Source: Cladorrhinum sp. PSN259 (taxonomy: Eukaryota; Ascomycota; Sordariomycetes; Sordariales; Podosporaceae). From it: a stretch of 64,000 nucleotides of DNA. The stretch is taken from the NCBI GenBank assembly GCA_033725935.1, contig MU867071.1, positions 176,392 through 240,391 of the forward strand. The letters are read 5' to 3'. This document shows, in pieces, positions 32,766 through 43,527 of this stretch. Below the pieces are notes generated by a model. It was not told the DNA's origin. It was given only the letters and a program-made list of their open reading frames with translations, and did no database searches. Position 1 is the stretch's first letter. Each line of letters begins with the position of its first letter. The translations under genes were made by a program, and so were the position numbers.

Positions 32766-33564
32766 GTACAGAACATGAAGATTTGTTGATGCGTTGTGTG
32801 TGTATGTTTGTGTATATTGTTGGGCAGGCTGACTTGTAATACCTTGGTTAGGAATTTTGTTGTACTGACTGCCAGGTGGAGGAGGAATTCTCATCTGGCT
32901 CAGTGTGTCATGGCTGTGTCAATTGTTCATTCTTGCAGGAGTTTTATGGAGGTGTGTTTTTGAATCAGGAATATTGCATTAGATACCACGGGAGAAAGGA
33001 GTTTATGAGAGTTTCTTCCCTTGCTCATCTTTTATCACATCATGAGTGGGCGGAAATTTGCATGAACCATGCTCTGTGTTTCTTTGAACCATTGTAGCTA
33101 CAGCGATCCCATATCTGTAAACGAAATGATACCTAGATTGTATTCGGAAATTTAAGAATCACTTTAAAGAACATCTGATCCAAAAGCAGTTGAAAAAAAA
33201 AGGAGGTAGAGAAAGCAGAGATATCGTCCGTGCGTTAACTTGTTATGCTGTAACCCCTTGGTTGCCCCTATAACTTTGCCCCACCAAAGGTTTGTGGTTC
33301 ACCGCAGAGCCAGTGACTCTGAGAGAGGGAAGCTGCAAGAAGCTACCCCGCCATTATTTTTCTGCCGACTTGTCAACCAGGCCAGCAGATCCTCGTTCGA
33401 CTATTACCCGAGTGTTGAGTGTGCATCGAAGGCAACTTTGCAACGACCTTACTTGGCTACTACTTTCCACTTCCTGTCCCCAACTTCTTTTCTTCAAATC
33501 TTTCCTGCCTTGTGTATTTTTCTGAATTTATCGGGTGCATCAACCCATCAACCAACCTTCCAAA
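32641..33564. other. frq 3' region and prefoldin-3 promoter
   Basis: After the 45-bp repeats there is no coding region. In Neurospora an antisense transcript (qrf) starts downstream of frq under light control. A comparable start could lie here, but no diagnostic motif is clear. The last ~250 bp are the pyrimidine-rich leader of the prefoldin gene. Confidence 0.45.
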
Positions 33565-34306
33565 ATGGCGACAACCGCCGCCGCTTCCTCCAAGTATTTC
33601 TCCCATATTTCACTTCTCCTCTACCTAGCTGAGGATACTAATTTTGTCACGTTTAAGGGAAGCACCAACGAACCCCCGAGGAATCCCTTACGCCCCGTTC
33701 GTCGACAAAGTAGAAGACTACGTTTCCACCCGCGCAGACGTCGAAGGAACCCTCCGGAGCTTCCAGGAGATGGTGGCAAAGTACAACTTTATGGAGCAGA
33801 ACCTGCAGAGGAGAGTCGTGGGACTCAAGGAAAAAATGCCAGACATTCAAAAGACGCTGGATACGGTCAAGTTTCTGAAGCTCGAGAGGGAGGACGAATT
33901 GGAGACCACCTTTGAGCTGAACGATACGCTGTACGCGAAGGCCAAGTTGAGCGAAAAGACGGACGAGGTTTACTTGTGGCTTGGGGCGAACGTGATGTTG
34001 AGTTATCCGATTGGGGAGGCCGAGGAGTTGCTGGAGAGCAAGCTTGGAGCTGCGAAGCAGAGTCTGAAGAATTGCGAGGAGGATTTGGATTTTTTGAGGG
34101 AGCAGATTACGGTATGTATCACCACAAGGAAGGGGGAGCTTGGGTGAGGGGTGGGTGCTGACAGATAACAGACAATGGAGGTTAATGTTGCGAGAGTGTA
34201 TAATTGGGATGTTGTGCAGAAGAGGAAGGAGAAGGAGGAGGAGGATAAAGAAAAGGAGAAGGACAAGCAAAAAGGGAAGAAGGCAGAGGGGGGAAGTGAT
34301 GGTTGA
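33565..34306 (+). CDS. PAC10: Prefoldin subunit 3 (PAC10/GIM2)
   Basis: Three exons, 33565-33593, 33658-34111 and 34172-34306, give 205 residues; yeast Pac10 has 199. Phases agree: MATTAAASSK joins EAPTNPRGIPYAPFV, and LREQIT joins TMEVNVARVYNWDVVQKR. The body has the alpha-prefoldin layout of two long coiled-coil helices around a beta-hairpin (LNDTLYAKAKLSEKTDEVYLWLGANVMLSY read as short segments). The tail is Lys/Glu-rich. Prefoldin is a hexameric cytosolic chaperone that passes unfolded actin and tubulin to the chaperonin CCT. Confidence 0.93.
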
Positions 34307-35299
34307 GGTTGAGGATTCATTCCGACGTTCAAGTCACGCTGGGGGAGAAAAATATTGCTTGGCGGCTTTTTTATACGGCACCGCCATGATTCATGATGAG
34401 GATCCTGCTTGAGAGAGCTGTGATGAAAATCTCACTATGGTATGGATGATGGATGGCATTGCATGGGGTGAAAAAAGGGGCATGCCCTTTATCATGGTCT
34501 CGAGATACCTAATGAATGTTGGAACACAAATAAAACTCTGTACTTATGGCCCAAAGAGTAGGCCAGCCAGATCTGAGATTTGTTTTAGATGGTTGAAACA
34601 AGTTGAGCAGTGCCACACCACTGATATGTGCACATCCATAAAAAGCCCAACTGGGCCTTGGCCGGTAATGGTCTTTCTACAGCAGCTGTTTCTCACCGTA
34701 CCTCAACAAATATATCATTCACGAAACCCAGCTGTAGGTAAAATGAATATTGAATTAAACTTTAAATACGAAGAAGCGGCCTCCAATGTTTAAAGAACAT
34801 GCTTCAGGGGAAGGAGGTGAATGGTGGGGAGGGAATGAATGATGGAGCCCGACCGATAATGCGGGGCGCCCAGCGGCTGGAGCCAGGGTCTCCAATTATT
34901 AGTCGGTCGCCCGGTCGCCCATGACGAACCTGGAAAATTCAACAGTGCGCGGGGGCTTTCCTTGACCATTTCAGGCACCTTGTTCAAATAAACGAATAAA
35001 CGCTCTCCATCTTTCCCCAACCGACGCCACATTCATCTAGTAGATCTCCCCTTCTCCTACTCCTCCTCTTTCCTACTTTTACTTTCTCCTTTTTTGCCAC
35101 GATAATATTTCCTCCCTTTCCACACCGCCTGCAGTAAGTTGAAACTAAACTTTTACCTTTCATCTACTTGTACGTACAGGCATTGGATACTTACAAGTCA
35201 CACCCACGCCGCTAGATAGACAGACAGACAGGACCGAACTATCTCCAAGACCCGCCTACACCACCACACACACACACACAGACACTACTTACCTACACA
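34307..35299. other. SEC14 promoter and leader
   Basis: No coding region. It contains a probable leader intron (35134-35179) and a short CA run (35268-35281) just before the SEC14 start. The rest is unremarkable. Confidence 0.5.
35134..35179 (+). other. Probable 5'-leader intron of SEC14 (46 bp)
   Basis: A consensus donor (GCA/GTAAGT), a branch-like AAACTAAAC and an acceptor ACGTACAG bound 46 bp about 120 bp upstream of the SEC14 ATG. It is short but complete. Confidence 0.45.
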
Positions 35300-36420
35300 A
35301 TGGCTTCCGCAGCTCTCGCTCCCGCACCTTTGGAGCTCGACCCCAAGCACGATGACTACGACTACCCGACCACCGCTCCTGTCCCCGCGAATGGACACCC
35401 CGGCTTCTTGACGGCTCAGCAGCAGGCCCAGGTTTCGCAGTTTCGTCTGATGCTCGAGGCCGAGGGATACACCAAGCGCCTTGACACCTTGACGCTTCTC
35501 CGTTTCCTCCGCGCCCGCAAGTTCGATGTCAACCTTTCCAAGCAGATGTTCGTCGAGTGCGAGAAGTGGCGGAAAGAGACCAACCTCGACGACACAGTAC
35601 CCGGCTGGGAGTACCCGGAAAAGGAGGAAATCTTCAAGTACTACCCTCAGTACTATCACAAGACTGACAAGGTGAGAGGGAAGAAAGACTCCACTTAGCC
35701 CCTTATTTTTGCTGACCCAATGTCCAGGACGGCCGCCCCGTCTACATTGAGCAACTCGGTGGTATCGACCTGACCGCCATGTACAAGATCACCACGGCGG
35801 AGCGCATGCTCACCAACCTCGCGGTCGAGTACGAGCGCCTCGCCGACCCCAGACTCCCCGCCTGCAGCCGTAAGGCCGGCACTCTCCTCGAGACCTGCTG
35901 TACCATCATGGACCTCAAGGGCGTCGGCCTCACAAAGGCTCCCCAGGTGTTTGGCTATGTCAAGCAAGCCAGTGGACTTAGCCAGAACTACTACCCTGAG
36001 CGTCTCGGCAGGCTGTACCTGATCAACGCCCCCTGGGGCTTCAGCACCGTCTGGAACGTCGTAAAGGCTTGGCTCGATCCTGTCACGGTTGAGAAGATTC
36101 ACGTTTTGGGAAGCGGTTACCAGAAGGAGTTGCTCTCTCAGGTCCCCGCTGAGAACCTGCCCAAGCAGTTTGGCGGTACTTGCGAGTGCGCTGGTAGCTG
36201 CGCTTTGAGCGATATGGGACCTTGGCGCGAGGAGCAGTGGGCTCGTCCTGCCAAATGGGAGAAGAAGGCTGCTCCGGCGGCGGGTGCAGGTGACGTTATT
36301 TCTAACGCCCCTGCTGATGTTAAGGAGGGTGCTGCTGCTGCCGGTGCCGCTGGTGCCGCTGCTCCTGCAGGTGCTGAGGTCAAGGCCGATGCTCCCGCTC
36401 CCGCTCCTGCTGCCGCATAG
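35300..36420 (+). CDS. SEC14: SEC14 phosphatidylinositol/phosphatidylcholine transfer protein
   Basis: Two exons, 35300-35671 and 35728-36420, give 354 residues. A CRAL-TRIO amino-terminal helical region (RLDTLTLLRFLRARKFDVN) precedes the lipid-binding domain. That domain holds GRPVYIEQLGGIDLTAMYKI, TIMDLKGVGLTKAPQVFGYV, YYPERLGRLYLINAPWGFST and IHVLGSGYQKELLSQVP, closing with FGGTCECAGSCALSDMGPW. Yeast Sec14 (304 residues) couples lipid metabolism to vesicle budding at the trans-Golgi. This protein has an extra Ala/Pro-rich tail of about 60 residues, of low complexity and unknown role. The intron (GTGAGA..CAG) is phase 0 between TDK and DGRPVY. Confidence 0.95.
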
Positions 36421-37094
36421 AGTAATTTGGTAGGGGTGGAGGTATGCAATGACCCGAGCTATTGGGAGGAACTGCCTGATTGTTCGTGTCCCTGAATAAA
36501 TATTTAGGAGTAGCGGGTCTTTTTTTTTCGTATCTTATACACTGCACACGGCAATAAAGGGGGTTTTTAGTAAGGGGAACATAAGCCATTGTTTTTTAAC
36601 TGAAAGATGCCTTTTTCCCCTCTTCTGCGTGGTGTTCGTATAAATCTTCCAGGCCAGCTTCTTCTGCTTCTTCCTCAGTAATTTCCCATAAAGTCCAGGG
36701 CTATACTTGGTACAAATAATAGAGTCTCGTTTTGTTTTGGATTTGTCAAATAATAATCTCATTCCCATTTCCGGTTTCATCCCTTCCAAAACTCCATAAA
36801 CTCCATTTTCGTAACACTATCCTGATAAACGCATCATTTTAGTCCCCCGTGACTTTTCCACCTAACTGATTTCTCTGTCATTCATGCCTTTCCTGTACAA
36901 CTCCACACTTTGACACTAAAAGTAAGATAACTCCCAAATAAGCCACATGTATGAGAAACTTGGAATCCCCATAGATTCTCCCTCATACTTCCGATGCCAC
37001 TTTAACCAACTGGGGTGTTTCGGTCTATCCATAAAACTTATCCCGTTTACTGATTGATTTCATCATTATACAACCCTAACCTTCATTGTTTCAA
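36421..37094. other. Convergent 3' region of SEC14 and MIS14
   Basis: Both neighbours end here. A/T-rich, with no gene, RNA or clear repeat. Confidence 0.5.
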
Positions 37095-37916
37095 TCACTT
37101 CTTGCCCCCAACATAACCCCCCGCGCCCCTGGCCCGCTCCATCTTGGCCACGACACTCGGCATGTTCTTCTTCAACCTGCCCAGCCCCTCCACCCCGCGC
37201 TTGAGATTTTCCTCGACGTCTTCTTGCCGCTCCAGGGGGCCCATGCCCTCCAGCACCTTCTTCCCGTTCTCTTGCCCTTCTTCCTTGATTTTGGCTATCA
37301 GACCCTCGATGAACTCTTCGTCCTGGCTTATCGCAGCGTTTGTACCGTTCAAGTAAGTGGAAGCGACCGAGGAAGGGACGCGCCGCTTGAGCGTGGCGAT
37401 TGAGCGCAAGAGGTCTTCCTCCTGCGAGACCAGCTGTTCGATCTTGTCTCGTTTTCGGGGGTCGAAGGGGGTGTATTGGATTTCTGGTTCTGACGGGGGT
37501 TTGTTGTTGCGGGCAGACGGGGAGTTTGGATTGGTGGAGGCGGAGTTGGAGGGGAGGGAGGCGAGGGGGAGGCCGTTGACTGTTAGTGAGGGGAGGGCTA
37601 GGTTGAAGGTTTGGGTTATGTACTGCGCGCAGTCAAAAAATTTAGAAGATTAGTCACCGAGGATAGAAGTAGTAATAAGAGTGAGGAAGGGCGGGGGGGG
37701 GAGGAAAGATGAACTTACTTCATTAACGAGCTTCTCGATGTGATTCCTCAGTTCATCCTCCTCCGGCACCGCCGCATCTTCTCCCTCGCCCAATTCCACT
37801 GGGGGGAAAGCAGCATTTATCGAGTCCAAAGCTGCTTTGCGCACGTTGTTGATGAGGTATGTTAGATCCTCGGGGGATTGCAGCTCTATGCGACGTTGGG
37901 CTGCTGCTTCGTCCAT
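37095..37916 (-). CDS. MIS14: Kinetochore MIND/Mis12 complex subunit Mis14/Nsl1
   Basis: Two exons, 37916-37719 and 37622-37095, give 241 residues. The amino terminus RRIELQSPEDLTYLINNVRKAAL is the family signature of fungal Mis14. A second half with TPFDPRKRDKIEQLVSQEEDLL and long charged helices fits the rod-like Mis12 complex. That complex links CENP-C and CENP-T at the centromere to KNL1 and Ndc80. The intron (GTAAGT..GCGCAG, 96 bp) is phase 0 after KLVNE. A run of about 18 A residues (plus-strand T run from 37922) lies immediately before the start context GACAATG. The tail is Gly/Lys-rich. Confidence 0.82.
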
Positions 37917-39196
37917 TGTCTTTTTTTTTTTTTTTTTTTAACTCTCTGTCGTTTTCTTTTTGCTTTTTCCTCTTTGGTACGGTAACTTTGTTCTGAGGTT
38001 GAGAGCTCAGAGGAAACCAATATCCGAATTCTTAAATTTGAGATTCGTGATATTTGGTGATGCCTGGATTTGAGAATTTCTGAATATGAGTACTCCAATC
38101 TGTCGCAATTCTGTGGTTGACTCGCAGGTTATGATTTCTCTCCGACTGGCTTGTCTGTTTACTTTCAACTTCAAATCGCGATGTCAACACTGACGATGCG
38201 GTTGCGCGCGCGCGCTTCTGTCACCTTATCGATAACTCGTCGTGCTCCTCCAACTGCCCATAAAGTGGGCTTGCGCACTTACCCCAGCTTATCGGGTCTC
38301 CCCCGGTCAGGTAGATAGTCTTGGCATTCAATGGGGGTCTCGTCAAAGTCAAGGCGGGGCTCAACGGGCCGTTCTTATCTTGCAGCGCAGCTCCATCCTC
38401 CCACTTACACACCACCACCCACTACACACCACCCAACTTCGGACGGGAAACAAAAAATTCGAGGTGATGCCATGTGATGCAAGTCGCCTCTCACACCGTT
38501 TGAGTAAAAGTTCCGATATACGGAGGCAGGCGGTCTACACGTAGAAAATCACTTGCGCAATTTAACAGCAAGAGTATCCAGGTGCCAACCAATAACTAAA
38601 AAGCCATACAGACTACGCAACATGCCTGCTTCACTGATATCCCGATCTGCACAAGTGATTCTTGTCGCACAGGAGGAGCTATGTTTGATACATCCATATA
38701 ATATTCGCAAATTCCAAACAGTCCCTAAAGGTGTGTTCGAATTACAATACACTGTTGTTTGCAGAAATACCTCCAATACACCCTTGAGACGCCATCCCAT
38801 TCCACATTCCCGGAAAGATACAAACATAAACGAAGGAGAGAAGAGTGAATAATAAGGAAAAGTTAAAAACAAAAAACAAAAAGACTTCCATTTAGACATA
38901 CAGAGGTTGCCACTTGGCCCCGGTTGAACGCCTACATCCAACTCCTTATGTCCCATCCCCCCCTCAAAGCAAATAATGACTCAGAACAACAAAAGACCCC
39001 CAGACGGTTTAACCTCAATGAAGAGGAATCGAAATAGAACTCTTAACGCCTCTTAAGTATGTTGTTTGTGTTCGATGTTGTGTGCATCTGTGCGTGTGCG
39101 TGCGCGGTCGTAATGTCGTGTGGCTGCTTTTGCAATTGTGTCTAAGAGCGCTCCTTGTTGGTGATGTATTGCGTATAGACAAATAACCCCATTGAT
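37917..39196. other. Intergenic region upstream of MIS14
   Basis: MIS14 promoter (with the poly-T block at its border) and the 3' flank of the next minus-strand gene. A GC-alternating GCGCGCGCGC tract lies near 38204-38214. Short frames at 38549-38956 show no family features. Confidence 0.5.
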
Positions 39197-39822
39197 TTAT
39201 TGCGGAAGCATCTTCTTGATCTCTTCGTCGCTCAAGTGAATCTCGACAATGGGGTCACGGCGCTGCTCGAGTGGCACATAATTGTAATCGCAGTGAGAAG
39301 GGATAAAGATCTCGGGGTTCCAAACAAAGCCTTGGCCGGACGAGAGATACGTAACCTTGTGACACACGGGAGTAAGCATCAAGTATGCACAATGTTTTGA
39401 AGCAAAGCAGGCAACACAGCATTTATCGGGGTTCACCGTCCCGCAGTAAAGAAAAAAAAAGGGTCGGGGGAACCAAGAACCAAGAACCTACCAGGCGAAT
39501 AGGCCCATCCTCACTGTCACCGATGTTGATAGTGGTGGCTTCCTGCTCGCTTAACGCCGAGCCTTGGATTTAGTGTCAGCACGGCGCGGTGTATAAATGA
39601 TTGAATAACAACACAAGCATAGAACCTACTGAGCAGACTAGGACGCCGGGCGTGCAACATCTTCTGTTTCTGAGCGGCGGCCCTCGATGGCGTCTTTGGG
39701 GAATGGGCTGGTGTGCTTGGAGAGCTCGAGTAAGACGACGGCGAAGAGCCGCTGTCGGCCTGGCTCGAGTGCCGGCGGCCTTGATCGGGAATAGCAATCG
39801 AAGTGGTAGGCGTGTTGTCCAT
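39197..39822 (-). CDS. Small spliced protein, unrecognised
   Basis: Three exons, 39822-39630, 39562-39492 and 39355-39197, give 140 residues with matching phases. The first ~60 residues are Ser/Pro-rich and look disordered (SSQADSGSSPSSYSSSPSTP). A basic stretch follows (KQKMLHARRPSLLSS). The carboxyl ~75 residues look folded: SEQEATTINIGDSEDGPIRL, VTYLSSGQGFVWNPEIFIPS, then YNYVPLEQRRDPIVEIHLSD and EEIKKMLPQ. That mix of conserved-looking aromatic and charged residues suggests a real, probably conserved fungal protein, but I cannot name it. The second intron is 136 bp, long for this window, with acceptor TGTCACAAG; alternative acceptors are possible. Its start diverges from RPT3 about 1.4 kb away. 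Confidence 0.62.
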
Positions 39823-41244
39823 GATGTTGAAAGATGCAAATAGGTTTTGTTGGTGGTTGTGGGCAAGAGGCGCGGAGGGAAGACCGGTGGGCCTGCTTGA
39901 CGGATGGGGCTTGCTATCTCAGAGGTTCGACGGTAGCGCTGATGCGCACCATGGATTTATACTGGTAGGTTGTGTATACAACGTCAAAGAAGCAGAAGTA
40001 GCTGCGAAAGTGAATACGATGGTGGAGGGGAAGAGGAGCAGCAGAGGTGCCAAAGAAAGAAAGATGTAGAGTGCCTAGAGGGACCGGTAGCCTAGAGCCG
40101 AGGACGGGATAGCGGATGGCTGCGCCTGATTGCAGTTTCAACTGTCAACGCCAGAAAGATGAAGTCTGGTGGTTGGGTAAGTTGGGTTGGAGACGACGGA
40201 ATAGACGTTGAGTTGCCGGTGACTAATAATCTACAAGCGGGAGAAGAGTGAGGACGGGAGTGAACAAGGCCAAAGACCAAAGAAGCAATTGAAATGCAGG
40301 GTACCGGGCGGATTGCATGGCGTTCGAACCTCATCTGGCCAGCAACCCCCCACCTTTGCCCACCTCACCACTCCCGCACACCACTCCCAACAACGGCCAC
40401 CACTTGGCAGGACCCCAGTCGCTTTGTCTTCATCTTAGGCTCTACCGATGACACCGAGACCGGATCACTTTCACATCATTGAGTGAATGCCAGACAGATG
40501 GGCAGCATCTTGCTACGTTGGAGCGACCGGGACGGTCCTGAGAGCGCCTTGGCCGTTAAGGTCGGTAGTGAGGTCGCATGTTACTCTGAACAGTGTGGGG
40601 TAATTCTCCATTTGATGACTCTACACTACAATCAATCTGCATCCGTCCAGAATGCCATGTCTTATGCCAGTCATTTATTCAGAATGTATATATATCTTAT
40701 CGATCGAATACAACCTCAAATGATAAACATGGAAAATTACCAGAAACTGTTTTGACTTTCCCGATTCTTATTAAAACTCCATTCCTTCTCGATCCCTCCT
40801 TCCTCCTTCCAGCCTCCATCGGAGAATGGCAGAGTGCTGAATCCTGCATCTCGGGAAAGCCAGCAACATCCCTGACCGGTGGGGCGTCATCCGCAGGGGC
40901 ACAGACCATGCATCCAAATTCTTCGTCTCTTTCGGGCTAGGCACCCGCCTCACCTGACAAGGCTGCCGAGCCAATCGCTGAAAGCCAGCCCTGGCAACCC
41001 AACCCGAGCCATTGCTGGCCCAAGCTTTCCCGCTTTGCACCTCTGCTGCCACTCAAGGCTCCAGGCCGATGACGAGCCACTGCGAGCTAGCGCCAAAGAT
41101 AATACCAAATACGCCGTATAGAACATCCACGAAACCTGAACCACCAACTTCACGTCGCCACGAGAGCTGCAATTGTCAACACCCACCAAAACAAAAATTC
41201 CCACAGCCCCCCGTCGTCGATTTTAATTCCACAGAGAAACCAAA
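39823..41244. other. Divergent intergenic region upstream of RPT3
   Basis: About 1.4 kb between the unrecognised gene (-) and RPT3 (+). Several short frames lack family features. I looked for the yeast proteasome element GGTGGCAAA and did not see it. Confidence 0.5.
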
Positions 41245-42567
41245 ATGGGCGATATCCTTGTCGAGAGCGCATCGAGCGTCGTTCCGCCGCACAAGAAGGC
41301 AGGCCATTCGACGATCCCCAGTATCGAGAACTTCGAGGGCGTGTCAACAGAGGGCAGCGATGAGTACGAGACCTTGAAGCGTCTGCAACGGCAGCTCGAA
41401 TATATCCAACTGCAGGAGGAGTACATCAAGGATGAGCAGAGAAGTCTGAAGCGAGAACTGGTGCGAGCCCAAGAGGAGATCAAGCGCATTCAGAGTGTGC
41501 CCCTCGTGATTGGACAGTTTATGGAGGCTATTGACCAAAAGTAAAATCTTCGTGAACATCAATGGCTATCATATCATTAACTAACATCCATTTCCAGTAC
41601 CGGTATTGTCCAATCTAGCACGGGCTCGAACTATGTTGTCCGGATTCTCTCGACCTTGGATCGCGAGCTCCTCAAGCCATCCTCCTCCGTTGCCCTTCAT
41701 CGCCACTCCAACGCATTGGTCGACATCCTTCCCCCTGAGGCCGATTCGTCCATCGCCATGCTTGGCGCCGACGAGAAGCCCGATGTTACCTATGCCGACG
41801 TCGGCGGTCTCGATATGCAAAAGCAAGAAATTCGTGAAGCCGTCGAGCTTCCCCTCACCCACTTCGACCTCTACAAGCAGATCGGTATCGACCCCCCACG
41901 TGGTGTCCTTCTCTACGGTCCACCAGGAACTGGCAAAACCATGTTGGTCAAGGCCGTAGCCAACTCTACGACAGCCAACTTCATCCGTGTGGTCGGTTCC
42001 GAGTTCGTCCAGAAGTATCTTGGTGAAGGTCCCAGAATGGTGCGCGATGTCTTCCGCATGGCACGAGAGAACTCGCCGGCTATTATCTTTATCGACGAGA
42101 TCGACGCCATCGCCACGAAGCGTTTCGACGCCCAGACAGGTGCCGATCGTGAGGTGCAGCGTATTCTGCTCGAGTTACTGAACCAGATGGACGGTTTCGA
42201 CCAGACCGCCAACGTCAAGGTCATCATGGCCACCAACCGTGCTGATACCCTTGATCCCGCCCTTTTGCGTCCTGGTCGTCTCGATCGCAAGATTGAGTTC
42301 CCCAACCTACGTGATCGGAGAGAGCGTCGTCTTATTTTCACCACGATTGCTAGCAAGATGAGCTTGGCGCCCGAGGTGGATTTGGACAGCTTGATTGTGC
42401 GGAATGATCCCCTGAGCGGTGCGGTCATTGCTGCTATCATGCAGGAGGCTGGTTTGAGGGCTGTGAGGAAGAATCGGTATAATATCATTCAGTCTGATTT
42501 GGAGGATGCGTATAGCAGCCAAGTTAAGGGGACGAGCGATGAGAATAAGTTTGATTTCTACAAATAA
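41245..42567 (+). CDS. RPT3: 26S proteasome regulatory ATPase RPT3
   Basis: Two exons, 41245-41540 and 41598-42567, give 421 residues. An amino-terminal coiled coil (YETLKRLQRQLEYIQLQEEY) and an OB-fold region (VQSSTGSNYVVRILSTLDR) precede the AAA domain. That domain has Walker A GPPGTGKT, Walker B IIFIDEIDAIATKR, the ISS-like ATNRADTLDPALLRPGR and arginine fingers. The last residues, FYK, form the HbYX motif that docks into the 20S alpha ring. Rpt3 unfolds substrates in the base of the 19S particle. The intron is phase 2 and splits Asn in MEAIDQN/TGIVQSS. Confidence 0.96.
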
Positions 42568-43527
42568 GCGACAGCAGACTATGTGGAGGAGAATGGGGAA
42601 CAAGAACAGAAAGATAGACAAGCTGAACGTCCCTCTTGTAGCAGTTTTTTAAAAGAACAAAAGATTGGGACTTGTTTTCGTGGAGCTTGTTGAAAAATGT
42701 GTACAATACGGGAAACTCATATAAAACACGGAAAATTAGAGTTGGTTTTATTGAGTTATTCAGCGTGGATCTGTTGTTGGTTTGTTTAACTGCTGTAAAT
42801 CTAGTACTGAGTAGCTCTTGATTCACACCGAGGAGAAGGAGGGCTTGAAGTGCGCTGTTCAGTGGCATAGTGATATGTACTACTCCGTACACTATACCTA
42901 TTGTGTAAGTAAGCTGAAAGTGATAACTTGTTACCTTGGCAAAACCACCTTGCTCGGACAAAACTTTTGTAGTAAAAGTGTGTTGCTGCTCTTCATGGTT
43001 TTGTTGGCATCATCTTGTTGCCTGTGGATAGATAGATAGATACATGAAAGCAGCGGCGTTATACATGTAGGTGTGTAACAACATATCTGGTAGGGGAGCA
43101 GAACCGGCTTGAGTGTTCTTCCTTCAATTTTTTCTTTCCTTCTTTATTCTTTCCTTTTCTTCTTTTTTCTTTGAGAGACATCCCAGGCTCGTATTGCCTG
43201 TTAGGTTTTCGATTAACCTTGGGTAACAATCAGGTTTCCTTCGAGGTTTTAAAATGTCTTGAGAGAAATTTTTGTTATTACAAAGCGAATAGATGGCGGT
43301 TGATCATCCAAGCCGCCGTGTAAGATCAGCGACTGTAGACTTCTCATATTTATGTGACCGTAACTAGATACATATAATACGCCGGGGAGAGAGAGACAGA
43401 GACATAGGTTGGGGTGGGGGGGGATAGTCATGGTTGAAATAGGTTATCCTAGCGGTTCCTAGCCCCTTGATTTCTGTCGATTCCTGGAACACTCTCCCTC
43501 AAGGTCCAATCTGCGCTCTGCATAAAA
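42568..43527. other. Convergent 3' region of RPT3 and the kinase-RING gene
   Basis: Non-coding as far as I can see. It contains a short GATA run near 43027-43040 and pyrimidine tracts. Frames on either strand lack family features. Confidence 0.5.

Noticed and set aside
32429..32839. 136-codon frame overlapping the FRQ end, Lys/Arg-rich repeats
   Set aside because: It is an out-of-frame reading of the 45-bp tandem repeat.
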